A stretch of DNA of 41,449 nucleotides from Paracoccaceae bacterium. GTDB lineage: Bacteria; Pseudomonadota; Alphaproteobacteria; Rhodobacterales; Rhodobacteraceae. A model generated the notes under the pieces. That model had not been told where the DNA came from, ran no database searches, and worked only from the letters and a program-made list of their open reading frames with translations. Position numbers and translations under genes: made by a program. Positions 30,482 through 38,601 of the stretch are shown piece after piece (position 1 is the first letter of the stretch; each line of letters begins with the position of its first letter). The stretch is taken from positions 1-41,449 of the forward strand of contig JAFIEE010000007.1 of NCBI GenBank assembly GCA_020832705.1. Reading direction: 5' to 3'.

Positions 30482-30982
30482 TCATGGTTTCGTCTTCGTG
30501 CCTGCAAGACCGGGCGCCGGGCCGGTGCGTTTGGCGCGTTTCAGGGCGGCGTCAAGGGCCTCGGCAAACCGGGCGCGGTCGGCGCGGCTGAAGCTGCGCC
30601 CGCCGCCCTGCCGGAACGGGTCGGCGGCGCGCAGGTCCGCCATCAGGTCGCGCATGGCCAGCGCGTTGCCGATATTGGCCGCGGTCAGCACGCTGCCGTC
30701 ATGGCGCAAAACCTGCGCGCCCGCTTCCACGGCGCGCGCCGCCAGCGGCATGTCCGAGGTGACCACCACATCGCCCGGCCCGGCGCGCTCGGCGATCCAG
30801 CGATCGGCGGCATCCGCGCCCTGATCCACATAGACCACCTGCACCAGCGGATGGTCCACAGGGCGCAATCCGCCGTTGGTCACCAGCTTCAGCGCCACGC
30901 CGTGGCGCAGGGCCGTCAGCTCGGCCTCGGCCCGGACGGGGCAGGCATCGGCATCGACATAGATGCACGCCACGCCCGTCAC
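30482..30982 (-). CDS. UPF0178 family protein (YaiI/YqxD)
   Basis: The 166-residue protein shows the family pattern: CIYVDADACPVRAEAELTALRHGVALKLVTN at the start, then VYVDQGADAADRWIAERAGPGDVVVTSDMPLAARAVEAGAQVLRHDG, and the C-terminal GGGRSFSRADRARFAEALD. The aspartates in YVDADACP and TSDMPLA lie where PIN-like nucleases hold metal, so a nuclease fold is suspected, but no activity is established for the family. Its start overlaps the S-formylglutathione hydrolase stop by four bases (ATGA), indicating coupling. Confidence 0.92.
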   Translation of the reverse strand: MTGVACIYVDADACPVRAEAELTALRHGVALKLVTNGGLRPVDHPLVQVVYVDQGADAADRWIAERAGPGDVVVTSDMPLAARAVEAGAQVLRHDGSVLTAANIGNALAMRDLMADLRAADPFRQGGGRSFSRADRARFAEALDAALKRAKRTGPAPGLAGTKTKP

Positions 30983-31809
30983 CGGCGCAGCGCGCGGGCG
31001 TGAAACCGGATGTGGCTGGCCATGAAGCTGGAGACGAAGAAGTAGCTGTGGTCATACCCCGCCTGCATCCGGAACGCGCCGGGCTGGCGCCGCGCCGCCA
31101 TGGCCTGGGCCAGCGATTCGGGCTTCAGCAGGTCGAGGAACTGGTCTTCGGTGCCCTGATCGATCAGCACCTCGCCGTCGAAGCCGCGCGCGCGCATCAG
31201 CGCGGTGGCGTCATGTTCGGACCAGCCGCTTTCATCCGCGCCCAGATAGGCGGCGAACTGCTTGCGGCCCCAGTCGCTGGCCACCGGGTTGGCGATGGGC
31301 GCAAAGGCCGAGACCGAGGCAAAGCGCCCCGGCAGCCGCATCGCCAGCGTCAGCGCGCCATGCCCGCCCATGGAATGGCCGGTGATCGCCTGCGCGGCCT
31401 CGTCCAGCGGGAAGTTGTTGAACAGCACCCGGGGCAGGTCCTCGGTCACATAGTCCCACATCCGGTAATGCGCCGCCCAGGGCGCCTGCGTGGCGTTGAC
31501 ATAGAACCCCGCGCCCTGGCCCAGATCATAGGCATCGTCATCGGCCACGCCTTCGCCCCGGGGCGAGGTGTCGGGGAACACCAGCGCCAGCCCGCGGCGC
31601 GCGGCGTGTTCCTGCGCTCCCGCCTTGACCATGGCGTTTTCATGCGTGCAGGTCAGCCCCGACAGATACCACAGCACCGGCACCGGCCCGCGCGCGGCCT
31701 GCGGCGGCAGGAACAGGCCAAAGGTCATCGCGCACCCCGTGGCGCGTGCCTCGTGGCTGTAGACACCCTGCACCCCGCCGAAGGCGCGGTTTTCCGATAT
31801 CGTCTTCAT
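30979..31809 (-). CDS. fghA: S-formylglutathione hydrolase
   Basis: I start at 31809 (MKTISENRAFGGVQGVYSHEA), after GGGGG. The 276-residue alpha/beta-hydrolase has the nucleophile elbow GHSMGGHGAL, LSGLTCTHENAMVKAGAQEHAA, DTSPRG, and the late histidine in AGYDHSYFFVSSFMASHI. All are typical of FghA/FrmB, which hydrolyses S-formylglutathione to formate and glutathione, the second step of glutathione-linked formaldehyde detoxification. The usual partner, class III alcohol dehydrogenase, is not in the window. In organisms that demethylate methylated amines, formaldehyde is a by-product; an MttB-like gene lies 4 kb away, which may be coincidence. Confidence 0.95.
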   Translation of the reverse strand: MKTISENRAFGGVQGVYSHEARATGCAMTFGLFLPPQAARGPVPVLWYLSGLTCTHENAMVKAGAQEHAARRGLALVFPDTSPRGEGVADDDAYDLGQGAGFYVNATQAPWAAHYRMWDYVTEDLPRVLFNNFPLDEAAQAITGHSMGGHGALTLAMRLPGRFASVSAFAPIANPVASDWGRKQFAAYLGADESGWSEHDATALMRARGFDGEVLIDQGTEDQFLDLLKPESLAQAMAARRQPGAFRMQAGYDHSYFFVSSFMASHIRFHARALRR

Positions 31810-31846
31810 GTTTCCCCCTTGCGGTCCGCTCGTTTCGCACAGCCTG

Positions 31847-32776
31847 TCAGAACGTGCCCACCCAGGCAATCACCACCGGGATGGTGGCGATGCTGATGAT
31901 CGTGGAGATCAGGATCGCCGCCGAGACCCGCGCCGGGCCGACCTGATACTGCTGCGCCAGGATGAACACGTTGCCCGCCACCGGCAGCGCGGCGGCGGCG
32001 ATCATCACGCCCGCCATGAACGGATCGACCCCGAAGACCAGCAACGCCGCCACCGCCACCAGCGCCGGATGCAGCACCAGTTTGCCGAAACACAGCCAGG
32101 TGACGATCCCCAGCCGTTCCACCCGCTTGTCGGCCAGCGAGGCGCCGATGGCGAAGAGCGCGCAGGGCGTGGCCGCAGCGCCCAGCAGCGTCATGAATTC
32201 ATCCACCGGCGCGGCCAGTCCCAGCCCCGTGGCAGACCAGGCCAGCCCCGCCGCCATGGCCATGACCATCGGGTTCTTCAGCACCGCGAGCGCCAGCATC
32301 CGCGGCAGTTCCGCCGAGATCCGCCCCTCGCGCGCGAGCGTGATCAGCATGACGAACAGCGACGAGAACACGATCAGGTCGATGGTCAGGATCATCAGCA
32401 CCGGGGGCACCGACTCGGGGCCCAGCAGCACCACCAGCATGGGCACGCCCAGAAACCCGGTGTTGCCGATGGTCGCCGTATGCGCCTCGATCGTCGCCTC
32501 GGCCAGGGGGCGGCGGCGGGCGAAGGCCACCGCCATGACCAGCCCGTAGAGCATCAGGCACGCCCAGAGATAGGCCGCGAAGGCGCGCGCATCGAACAGT
32601 TCGCCGATGCTCAGGTTGGCCGAGAACCCGAACAGCATCGCCGACAGCGCGAAGTAGAAGACGAAGCGCGTCAGCCAGGCGGTCGCCTCGGGACCGAACA
32701 GTCCCAGCCGACCCGCGCCAAAGCCCAGGCCGATCACGGCAAAGAACGGCAGGGTCTTGACGAAAACCTCGAACAT
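31847..32776 (-). CDS. AEC (auxin efflux carrier) family transporter
   Basis: The 309-residue protein has about ten helices in two halves, as in the AEC family, with FFAVIGLGFGAGRLGLFGPEATAWLTRFVFYFALSAMLF at the start and the mid-protein TIGNTGFLGVPML, where N and P-breaks mark the crossing helices. Bacterial members carry organic acids such as malate or malonate, but the substrate here is unknown. It is divergent from a TetR-type regulator with a 94-base shared control region, so repression by that protein is likely. It starts 37 bases upstream of fghA on the same strand. Confidence 0.9.
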   Translation of the reverse strand: MFEVFVKTLPFFAVIGLGFGAGRLGLFGPEATAWLTRFVFYFALSAMLFGFSANLSIGELFDARAFAAYLWACLMLYGLVMAVAFARRRPLAEATIEAHTATIGNTGFLGVPMLVVLLGPESVPPVLMILTIDLIVFSSLFVMLITLAREGRISAELPRMLALAVLKNPMVMAMAAGLAWSATGLGLAAPVDEFMTLLGAAATPCALFAIGASLADKRVERLGIVTWLCFGKLVLHPALVAVAALLVFGVDPFMAGVMIAAAALPVAGNVFILAQQYQVGPARVSAAILISTIISIATIPVVIAWVGTF

Positions 32777-32870
32777 GGCCGGTCCGGTAGCAGATGCCTC
32801 GGAGCCTTGCCAGCACCTGCGGGCTTTTCCTGCGGGTGCGAACGCACTAATCTTGCCTCAGCCGGGAGGG

Positions 32871-33539
32871 ATGATGACAGCAGCAGCACCGAAGCTTCGC
32901 AAGGGCCGGAAATTCGACCAGGTGATCGAGGGCGCGCGCGACGTGTTCATGGCGCATGGCTTCGACGGCGCCGGCGTGGACGAGATCGCGCGCGCCGCCG
33001 GCGTGTCCAAGGCCACGCTCTACAGCTACTTCCCGGACAAGCGGGTGCTGTTTTCCGAGGTCGCGGCGCGCGAATGCCTGCGCCAGGCCGATGCGGCGCT
33101 GGCCAGCATCGACCTGACGGCACCGCCTGCGCGGGTGCTGGATGCCGTGGCGCGGCGGATCATCGCGTTCTTCGCCTCGGACTTCGGGCAGGCGATGTTC
33201 CGGCTCTGCGTGGCCGAAACCGCCCGGTTTCCCGAACTCGGGCGGCGGTTCTATGAAAGCGGGCCGCTGATGGCGCGGGCAAAGCTGGGCGACTACCTGC
33301 GCGCCGCCGCCGCGCGCGGCGAGCTTTGCATCGACGATGTGGACCTGGCCGCCGACCAGTTCGCCCATCTGTGCCATGCCGATCTGCATGACCGGCTGCT
33401 TTGCGGGGTGCAGACGCGGTTCTCGCAGCCCGAAATCGACCGCGTGGTCAAGGGCGCGGTGCGCATGTTCCTGGCCGCCTATGGACGCGGGGCTCCGGTT
33501 CAGGGCGCCAGCAGCGCCACCGCCGCGCCCACGCCATAG
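32871..33539 (+). CDS. TetR/AcrR family transcriptional regulator
   Basis: GGGAGGG directly precedes the twin ATG at 32871 and 32874; the longer ORF would extend into the divergent gene. The 222-residue protein has an N-terminal TetR helix-turn-helix (FDQVIEGARDVFMAHGFDGAGVDEIARAAGVSKATLYSYFPDKRVLFSEV) and a C-terminal AefR-like ligand domain with RLCVAETARFPELGRRFYESGP. It probably represses itself and the divergent AEC transporter. In the 94-base gap, GCACC and GGTGC flank the directly repeated CCTGCGGG, a possible operator. Its 3' end overlaps the convergent VIT-family gene by 40 bases. Confidence 0.92.
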   Translation: MMTAAAPKLRKGRKFDQVIEGARDVFMAHGFDGAGVDEIARAAGVSKATLYSYFPDKRVLFSEVAARECLRQADAALASIDLTAPPARVLDAVARRIIAFFASDFGQAMFRLCVAETARFPELGRRFYESGPLMARAKLGDYLRAAAARGELCIDDVDLAADQFAHLCHADLHDRLLCGVQTRFSQPEIDRVVKGAVRMFLAAYGRGAPVQGASSATAAPTP

Positions 33540-34240
33540 GCGACCGAGGCGCCGACCACGCCGACGCCCAGCATTTCGGCCAGGCAGCGCCCGGTCGGTT
33601 CGGCGCTGGCCCGCGCGCGCACCAGCGCCAGCCCGGTCACTGACAGCGCCGTCATCGCCACCGAGAGCGCGAACACCTGCGGCGTGGGGCTGAGAAAGAA
33701 ATACGGGATCAGCGGCACCGCGCCGAAGGTGATGAAGGCGCCCACCGTCAGCGCCCCGTTCAGCGCGGGTGATTCGAACCGGTTGTCGGTCATGCCCTTG
33801 TCATAGACCATCATCAGATCGCCCAGCATTTCGGGGTTGCGGCAGATCAGCCGGGCGGCCTCGTCCGCATCCTCGGGGCGCATCCCGTGCGCAACCAGAT
33901 GCCGCGCCACCTCGGCTTGCCCGGCACCGTCGCTGTTGGCATAGCGCGCGATCAGCGCCCGGCGCTGGCTGCCATAGACCTGCTGCTGCGAGCGGGTGGA
34001 CAGATACTCGCTCAGCCCCATGGACACGCCATCGGCAAACAGGTTGGCCAGTCCGAAGATCAGCACCGCCAGCGCGCCCACCGCAGCGATGGATTCGCTG
34101 GCCGAGGCACCGGTGAACCCGGCCACCACCGCGAATGTGGTGATGGCGCCGTCGTTGCCGCCATAGATCACCGGCCGCGGGTTGTGGCGCATGGCGTGCG
34201 CGGTGTCCGCCAGCCTGCGCCGCAGGAACGCCCGGGGCAT
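33500..34240 (-). CDS. VIT1/CCC1 transporter family protein
   Basis: The likely start is the ATG at 34240 (MPRAFLRRRLADTAHAMRHNPRPVIYGGNDGAITTFAVVAGFTGA), giving 246 residues; an ATG at 34192 is an alternative. The first helices hold the family signature YGGNDGAITTFAVVAG and LANLFADGVSMGLSEYLSTRSQ. A cytoplasmic insert with MRPEDADEAARLICRNPEML follows, then three helices with GAFITFGAVPLIPYFF. Eukaryotic VIT1/CCC1 move iron or manganese into vacuoles; bacterial members are thought to export or buffer metal, without firm assignment. It is read toward the TetR gene and overlaps it. Confidence 0.9.
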   Translation of the reverse strand: MPRAFLRRRLADTAHAMRHNPRPVIYGGNDGAITTFAVVAGFTGASASESIAAVGALAVLIFGLANLFADGVSMGLSEYLSTRSQQQVYGSQRRALIARYANSDGAGQAEVARHLVAHGMRPEDADEAARLICRNPEMLGDLMMVYDKGMTDNRFESPALNGALTVGAFITFGAVPLIPYFFLSPTPQVFALSVAMTALSVTGLALVRARASAEPTGRCLAEMLGVGVVGASVAYGVGAAVALLAP

Positions 34241-34280
34241 CAGCGCACGGAGGCCCGGGGGGATGCGCGGCGGTGCATGG

Positions 34281-34399
34281 CCCGGCACGCCCCGGGGGGG
34301 CCGGCACGCGGAACGCGTTGCCGGACGGGGGCAGGGCCCCCCGTTCCGCCCGCAGGGCCAGAAGGCTTGCGCGCGGAACGCGCGCGCCGCAAGGTCACG
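34281..34399 (-). repeat. Interspersed ~120-bp GC-rich repeat, copy B (after guaA)
   Basis: On the minus strand this begins CGTGACCTTGCGGCGCGCGC 29 bases past the guaA stop, and continues through CGCGCGCAAGCCTT, GGGGGGCCCTGCCCCC and CCGGCAACGCGTTCCGCGTGCCGG. It is collinear with copy A at 37815-37934, with most positions identical. It contains three successive dyads that could form hairpins. Both copies lie just past a stop codon, in the direction of that gene. Confidence 0.82.
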
Positions 34400-34427
34400 C
34401 CCGGCAGGGGGAGGGACGCCGCGGCGC

Positions 34428-35996
34428 TCACTCCCATTCGATGGTTCCCGGAGGCTTCGAGGTGATGTCATAGGTCACGCGGTTGATCCCGCGCACCTCG
34501 CCCACCAGCCGTGTGGCCGTTTCCGACAGGAATTCGTGGCTGAACGGGTAGTAATCCGCCGTCATCCCGTCCACGGATGTCACCGCGCGCAGGGCGCAGG
34601 CGTAGTCATAGGTCCGTGCGTCCCCCATCACGCCCACGGTGCGCACCGGCAGGATCGCCACGAAAGCCTGCCAGATCTCGTCATAAAGCCCGTGCTTGCG
34701 GATCTGGTCGATGAACACCGCATCCGCCCGGCGCAGGATTTCCAGCTTCTCGCGGGTGATCTCGCCGGGGCAGCGGATGGCCAGGCCCGGGCCGGGGAAG
34801 GGGTGGCGGCCGATGAAGCTGGGCGGCAGGCCCAGTTCACGCCCCAAGCTCCGCACCTCGTCCTTGAACAGTTCGCGCAGGGGTTCGACCAGCTTCAGCC
34901 CCATCTTCTCGGGCAGCCCGCCGACATTGTGGTGGCTCTTGATCGTCACCGATGGCCCGCCACTGAACGAGACACTTTCGATCACGTCCGGGTAAAGCGT
35001 GCCCTGCGCCAGAAACGCCGCGCCTTCGATCCCGTCGGCGTAGTGCTGGAACACATCGATGAACAGTTTGCCGATGGTCTTGCGCTTTGTTTCCGGGTCG
35101 GAAACGCCCTCCAGCGCGGTCAGGAAGCGTTCGGATTCATCGGCATGGATCAGCGGGATGTTGTAATGGTCGCGGAACATGGTGACCACTTCCTCGGCCT
35201 CGCCCAGCCGCAGCAGTCCATGATCCACAAAGACGCAGGTCAACTGCTCGCCGATCGCCTCATGGATCAGCACCGCGGCCACCGAACTGTCCACCCCGCC
35301 CGACAGGCCACAGATCACCCTGGCATCGCCGACCTGTTCGCGGATCCGCGCCACCGCTTCGGCGCGATAGGCGCCCATGGTCCAGTCGCCGCTGAACCCC
35401 GCCAGCCGGATGAAGTTTTCCAGCAGTTTGCGCCCGTTGGGGGTGTGGTGCACCTCGGGGTGGAACTGCACGGCATAGAAATGTCGCGCGGCATCGGCAA
35501 TCATGGCAAAGGGCGCGCCGCCGGAGGTGCCGATCACCTCGAAGCCTGGCGCCAGTTGCGTGACCCGGTCGCCATGGCTCATCCAGACCTCTTCGCGGCC
35601 GGTGGCGAACAGGCCGTGAAAGATGCCGTCGCCCCGATGCCCCGGCGCGGGTTCGACAAAGGCGCGCCCGAACTCGGCGTGGTGGCCGCCTTCGACCGCG
35701 CCGCCAAGCTGCGCCATCATCACCTGCTGGCCGTAGCAGATGCCCAGCACCGGCACGCCGAGGCCGAACAGTGCGTCCGGCGCGCGCGGGCTGCCCGGGC
35801 GCGTGACCGAATCCGGGCCGCCCGACAGGATCACGGCGCGCGGCGCGCGCTCAGTCAGCAGCGCGTCAGTGACGGTCTGATAGGGGTGGATTTCGCAATA
35901 GACGTTCAACTCGCGCAGGCGCCGCGCGATCAGTTGCGTCACCTGGCTGCCGAAATCGACGATCAGCAGCAGGTCATGGGGCGTGTTCTGGGTCAT
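34428..35996 (-). CDS. guaA: GMP synthase (glutamine-hydrolysing)
   Basis: The start at 35996 ([39 protein letters not shown]) gives 522 residues, the normal length. The class I glutamine amidotransferase half shows [11 protein letters not shown] (nucleophile C87) and the histidine-glutamate pair in [14 protein letters not shown]. The ATP-pyrophosphatase half has [23 protein letters not shown], and the C-terminal dimer domain ends [18 protein letters not shown], as in most GuaA proteins. It converts XMP, glutamine and ATP to GMP. No Shine-Dalgarno is seen before the ATG. The long ORF-track start at 36281 is not supported. Confidence 0.97.
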   Translation of the reverse strand: MTQNTPHDLLLIVDFGSQVTQLIARRLRELNVYCEIHPYQTVTDALLTERAPRAVILSGGPDSVTRPGSPRAPDALFGLGVPVLGICYGQQVMMAQLGGAVEGGHHAEFGRAFVEPAPGHRGDGIFHGLFATGREEVWMSHGDRVTQLAPGFEVIGTSGGAPFAMIADAARHFYAVQFHPEVHHTPNGRKLLENFIRLAGFSGDWTMGAYRAEAVARIREQVGDARVICGLSGGVDSSVAAVLIHEAIGEQLTCVFVDHGLLRLGEAEEVVTMFRDHYNIPLIHADESERFLTALEGVSDPETKRKTIGKLFIDVFQHYADGIEGAAFLAQGTLYPDVIESVSFSGGPSVTIKSHHNVGGLPEKMGLKLVEPLRELFKDEVRSLGRELGLPPSFIGRHPFPGPGLAIRCPGEITREKLEILRRADAVFIDQIRKHGLYDEIWQAFVAILPVRTVGVMGDARTYDYACALRAVTSVDGMTADYYPFSHEFLSETATRLVGEVRGINRVTYDITSKPPGTIEWE

Positions 35997-36002
35997 GGCC
36001 AC

Positions 36003-36031
36003 GCAATAGGGCGCGCGCCACCTGTGCGCAA
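36003..36031 (-). promoter_or_regulatory. Candidate guaA promoter, possibly giving a leaderless message
   Basis: TTGCGC (36031-36026) and TATTGC (36008-36003) are separated by 17 bases on the minus strand, so transcription would begin near the guaA ATG at 35996, which lacks a Shine-Dalgarno. The hexamers are weak. The rest of the 200-base divergent gap to the MttB-like gene holds an eight-bp dyad, AGCGCCGC/GCGGCGCT (36094-36115). Confidence 0.3.
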
Positions 36032-36196
36032 GATCCTGCCTTAGCGCCGCGCTGGGCGCGGCCACGCCCGGCCCATGTCGTTTTGCACCCTGAAGCGCCG
36101 CAAACCGGCGGCGCTCGGGGGCGGGGCCTGCGTATGAACGGCGCATCCGGTGCGGGCAGAACCGCCCCGGCCACGTGCGGCGAAAAGGGGGTCGGC

Positions 36197-37774
36197 ATGT
36201 CAGACGCAGCAGCGGACGCAACCGGGGCATCGGCAGGAGCGGCATCGGCGCGGCGCGCACGCGGCGGGGGCGGTGCGGCACGGCGCGCGGCGCGCACGGC
36301 GGTCAGCGTGGAAACCGCGCGCTACATCACGCGCAATATCCCCGATTTCGAAGTGCTGAACGCCGAGGCGCTGGAGATCATCGAGACCAACGCCGAAACC
36401 GTGCTGGCCGAGATCGGCGTCAATTTCGTCGACAACCCGCAGGCGCTGGAGCGCTGGCGCGCCGCCGGGGCCGAGGTGACGGGCGAGCGGGTGCGCATCC
36501 CGCGCGGGCTGGCGCGCCAGCTTTGCGCAACGGCCCCGTCAACCTTCACGCAAGCCGCCCGCAATCCGGCCCGCAACGTCGAGATCGGCGGCCGCAACCT
36601 GGTGCTGGCGCCGGTCTATGGCCCGCCCTTCGTGCGCTCCGCCGGCGGCGGGCGGCGCTATGCCACCATGGAGGATTTCCGCAATTTCGTGAAACTGGGC
36701 TACATGTCCAAATGGCTGCACCATTCGGGCGGCACCGTGTGCGAACCCACCGACGTGGCCGTGAACAAGCGCCACCTGGACATGCTGCTGGCGCATATGA
36801 CGCTGTCGGACAAGCCCTTCATGGGATCGGTCACCGAACCCGAGCGCGCCACCGATTCGGTGGAGATGGCAAAACTGCTGTTCGGCGCCGACTTCGTGGA
36901 TGCGAACGCGGTGATGACCTCGCTCATCAACATCAATTCGCCGCTGACCTTTGATGCCACGATGATGGGCGCGCTTGAAGTCTATGCGCGCGCCGGGCAG
37001 GCCTGCATCGTCTCGCCGTTCATCGTCGGCGGGGCGATGGCGCCCACCACGGTGGCGGGCACGCTGACGCAGGTGCTGGCCGAGGTGCTGGCAGGGGTGG
37101 CCTACAGCCAGCTTGTCCGCCCCGGTGCACCTGTGATCATGGGCGCCTTCGTTACCTCGATCGACATGAACTCGGGGGCGCCCACCTTCGGCACGCCCGA
37201 GGCCGCGCTGATCACCTATGGCGCGGGGCAACTGGCCCGGCGTCTGGGGCTGCCCTACCGTTCGGGCGGAGCTTTCTGCGGATCGAAACTGCCCGATGCG
37301 CAAGCCGCCTATGAAACCGCCAACAGCCTGAACATGGCGCTGCTGGCGGGGGTGAACTTCATGCTCCATGCCTGCGGCTGGCTGGAAGGCGGGCTTGTGG
37401 CGAGCTTCGAGAAATTCGTGATGGATGCCGACCAGTTGGGGGCGCTGCATCATCTGGCGCGCGGCGTGGACATGAGCGACAACGGGCAGGCCATGGACGC
37501 GATCCGCGAGGTCGGCCCCGGCGGGCACTATCTGGGCTGCGCGCACACGCAGGCCAATTTCAAGGATGCGTTCTGGCGCACCGAGCTTCTGGATTACAAG
37601 CCCTACGAGACCTGGGACGAGGAAGGCGGGCGCGACACCCAGGCGCTGGCCGAGGCACGGGTCAACCGTATGCTGGCGGATTACCAGCAGCCGCAACTCG
37701 ATCCGGGCATCGCCGAGGCGCTGAAGGATTATGTCGCCCGGCGCAAGGCCGCCGAGCCGGACGCTTTCGGGTAA
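36197..37774 (+). CDS. Trimethylamine methyltransferase (MttB) superfamily protein, non-pyrrolysine type
   Basis: The ATG at 36197 follows AAGGGGG at six bases and gives 525 residues. After a basic, Ala/Arg/Gly-rich N-terminal 35 residues comes the MttB-like TIM barrel: [127 protein letters not shown], and [46 protein letters not shown]. The frame is uninterrupted, with no in-frame TAG for pyrrolysine. Related non-Pyl proteins demethylate glycine betaine, carnitine or similar compounds onto a corrinoid protein; no such partner is encoded nearby. Substrate unknown. Confidence 0.9.
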   Translation: MSDAAADATGASAGAASARRARGGGGAARRAARTAVSVETARYITRNIPDFEVLNAEALEIIETNAETVLAEIGVNFVDNPQALERWRAAGAEVTGERVRIPRGLARQLCATAPSTFTQAARNPARNVEIGGRNLVLAPVYGPPFVRSAGGGRRYATMEDFRNFVKLGYMSKWLHHSGGTVCEPTDVAVNKRHLDMLLAHMTLSDKPFMGSVTEPERATDSVEMAKLLFGADFVDANAVMTSLININSPLTFDATMMGALEVYARAGQACIVSPFIVGGAMAPTTVAGTLTQVLAEVLAGVAYSQLVRPGAPVIMGAFVTSIDMNSGAPTFGTPEAALITYGAGQLARRLGLPYRSGGAFCGSKLPDAQAAYETANSLNMALLAGVNFMLHACGWLEGGLVASFEKFVMDADQLGALHHLARGVDMSDNGQAMDAIREVGPGGHYLGCAHTQANFKDAFWRTELLDYKPYETWDEEGGRDTQALAEARVNRMLADYQQPQLDPGIAEALKDYVARRKAAEPDAFG

Positions 37775-37814
37775 GCGGCGCCCCGCGCGCTGGAGCGGCG
37801 CGCGTCTGAAGCGC

Positions 37815-37934
37815 CGTGACCTTGCGGAGCGCGCGCGCCGCGCGCGCAAGCCTTTTTGCCCTGACGGGCGGATGGGGGGCTCTGCCCCCGCCCGGCAGCG
37901 CGTGCCGCGCGCCGGTCCCCCCGCGGGGCGGCCC
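37815..37934 (+). repeat. Interspersed ~120-bp GC-rich repeat, copy A (after the MttB-like gene)
   Basis: Begins CGTGACCTTGCGGAGCGCGC 40 bases past the MttB-like stop, then CGCGCGCAAGCCTTTTTGCC, GGGGGGCTCTGCCCCC, and CCGGCAGCGCGTGCCGCGCGCCGG. Copy B on the opposite strand at 34281-34399 has the same order of blocks. The CGCGCAAGCCTTTTT section here also resembles a terminator T-run, so it may end the MttB-like transcript. Confidence 0.82.
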
Positions 37935-37967
37935 GCGGGTCAGCCGGGGCGCGCGTCAGTTCGCGCA

Positions 37968-38597
37968 TCAGTTCGCGCGTTGCACCGCGCGCACGAAATC
38001 CCCGATCTTGGCGCGCCCGTCGTCGGCGGCGATGGGGGCGGATTGGGTGGCGTGGACGCTGAGCATCAGACCGTAACCGCCCAGCGCAAAGGCCGCGCGC
38101 CAGTGATCGGCGGCCAGCCGGGCACCGGGGTTGGGGCTGGTGTCGCGCACATGCAGATAGAGCACCCCCTGTGCGATGCGGCTGTCCAGAATGGTGACCG
38201 TGCGCGGGTCATCGGCGCGGCTGAGCATCGCGCGCCCCTGCGCCGTGGCGAAGAAATCCGCGTAGTCCCGCGCCGATCCGGGGCCGTCGGACGCGGCATA
38301 GGTGGCGCTGAGGATCGCATAGTGCCGCGGTCCGCGCCGGGCCCCGGCCAGCACGTCGCAGCCGCCCAGCAGCACGAAGCCCGCGCCGTCGGCGGCTTCG
38401 CTGTTTTCAGGGTCCACGCAATAGCCGCGCGGCCCGGCGATGCGCAGCCCGCCCGGGTCGCTGAACACGCGCGTTTCGGTGCCGCCGCGGCTGAGGTCGG
38501 GCACCGCGCGCCCGAGGTCGAGGCACCCCCCCAGAGCCAGCACCGCCACGAGCGCAAGGCGCGTGGCGGCCCGCCGGGGGGGCGCCCCCTTGCGCAC
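37968..38597 (-). CDS. Small putative lipoprotein of unknown function
   Basis: I favour a GTG start at 38597, which gives (M)RKGAPPRRAATRLALVAVLALGGC, a compact lipoprotein signal with lipobox ALGGC; the ATG at 38621 would overlap ilvD by 20 bases and lengthen the basic region. The 209-residue product has no family I recognise. After the lipidated cysteine come RVFSDPGGLRIAGPRGYCVDPENSEAADGAGFVLLGGCDVL, a stretch with cysteines at CVDP and GGCD that could form a disulfide, then a mixed alpha/beta remainder ending IGDFVRAVQRAN. It follows ilvD within a few bases and is presumably co-transcribed. A periplasmic envelope role is the most that can be said. Confidence 0.7.
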   Translation of the reverse strand: MRKGAPPRRAATRLALVAVLALGGCLDLGRAVPDLSRGGTETRVFSDPGGLRIAGPRGYCVDPENSEAADGAGFVLLGGCDVLAGARRGPRHYAILSATYAASDGPGSARDYADFFATAQGRAMLSRADDPRTVTILDSRIAQGVLYLHVRDTSPNPGARLAADHWRAAFALGGYGLMLSVHATQSAPIAADDGRAKIGDFVRAVQRAN

Positions 38598-38601
38598 CGT
38601 G

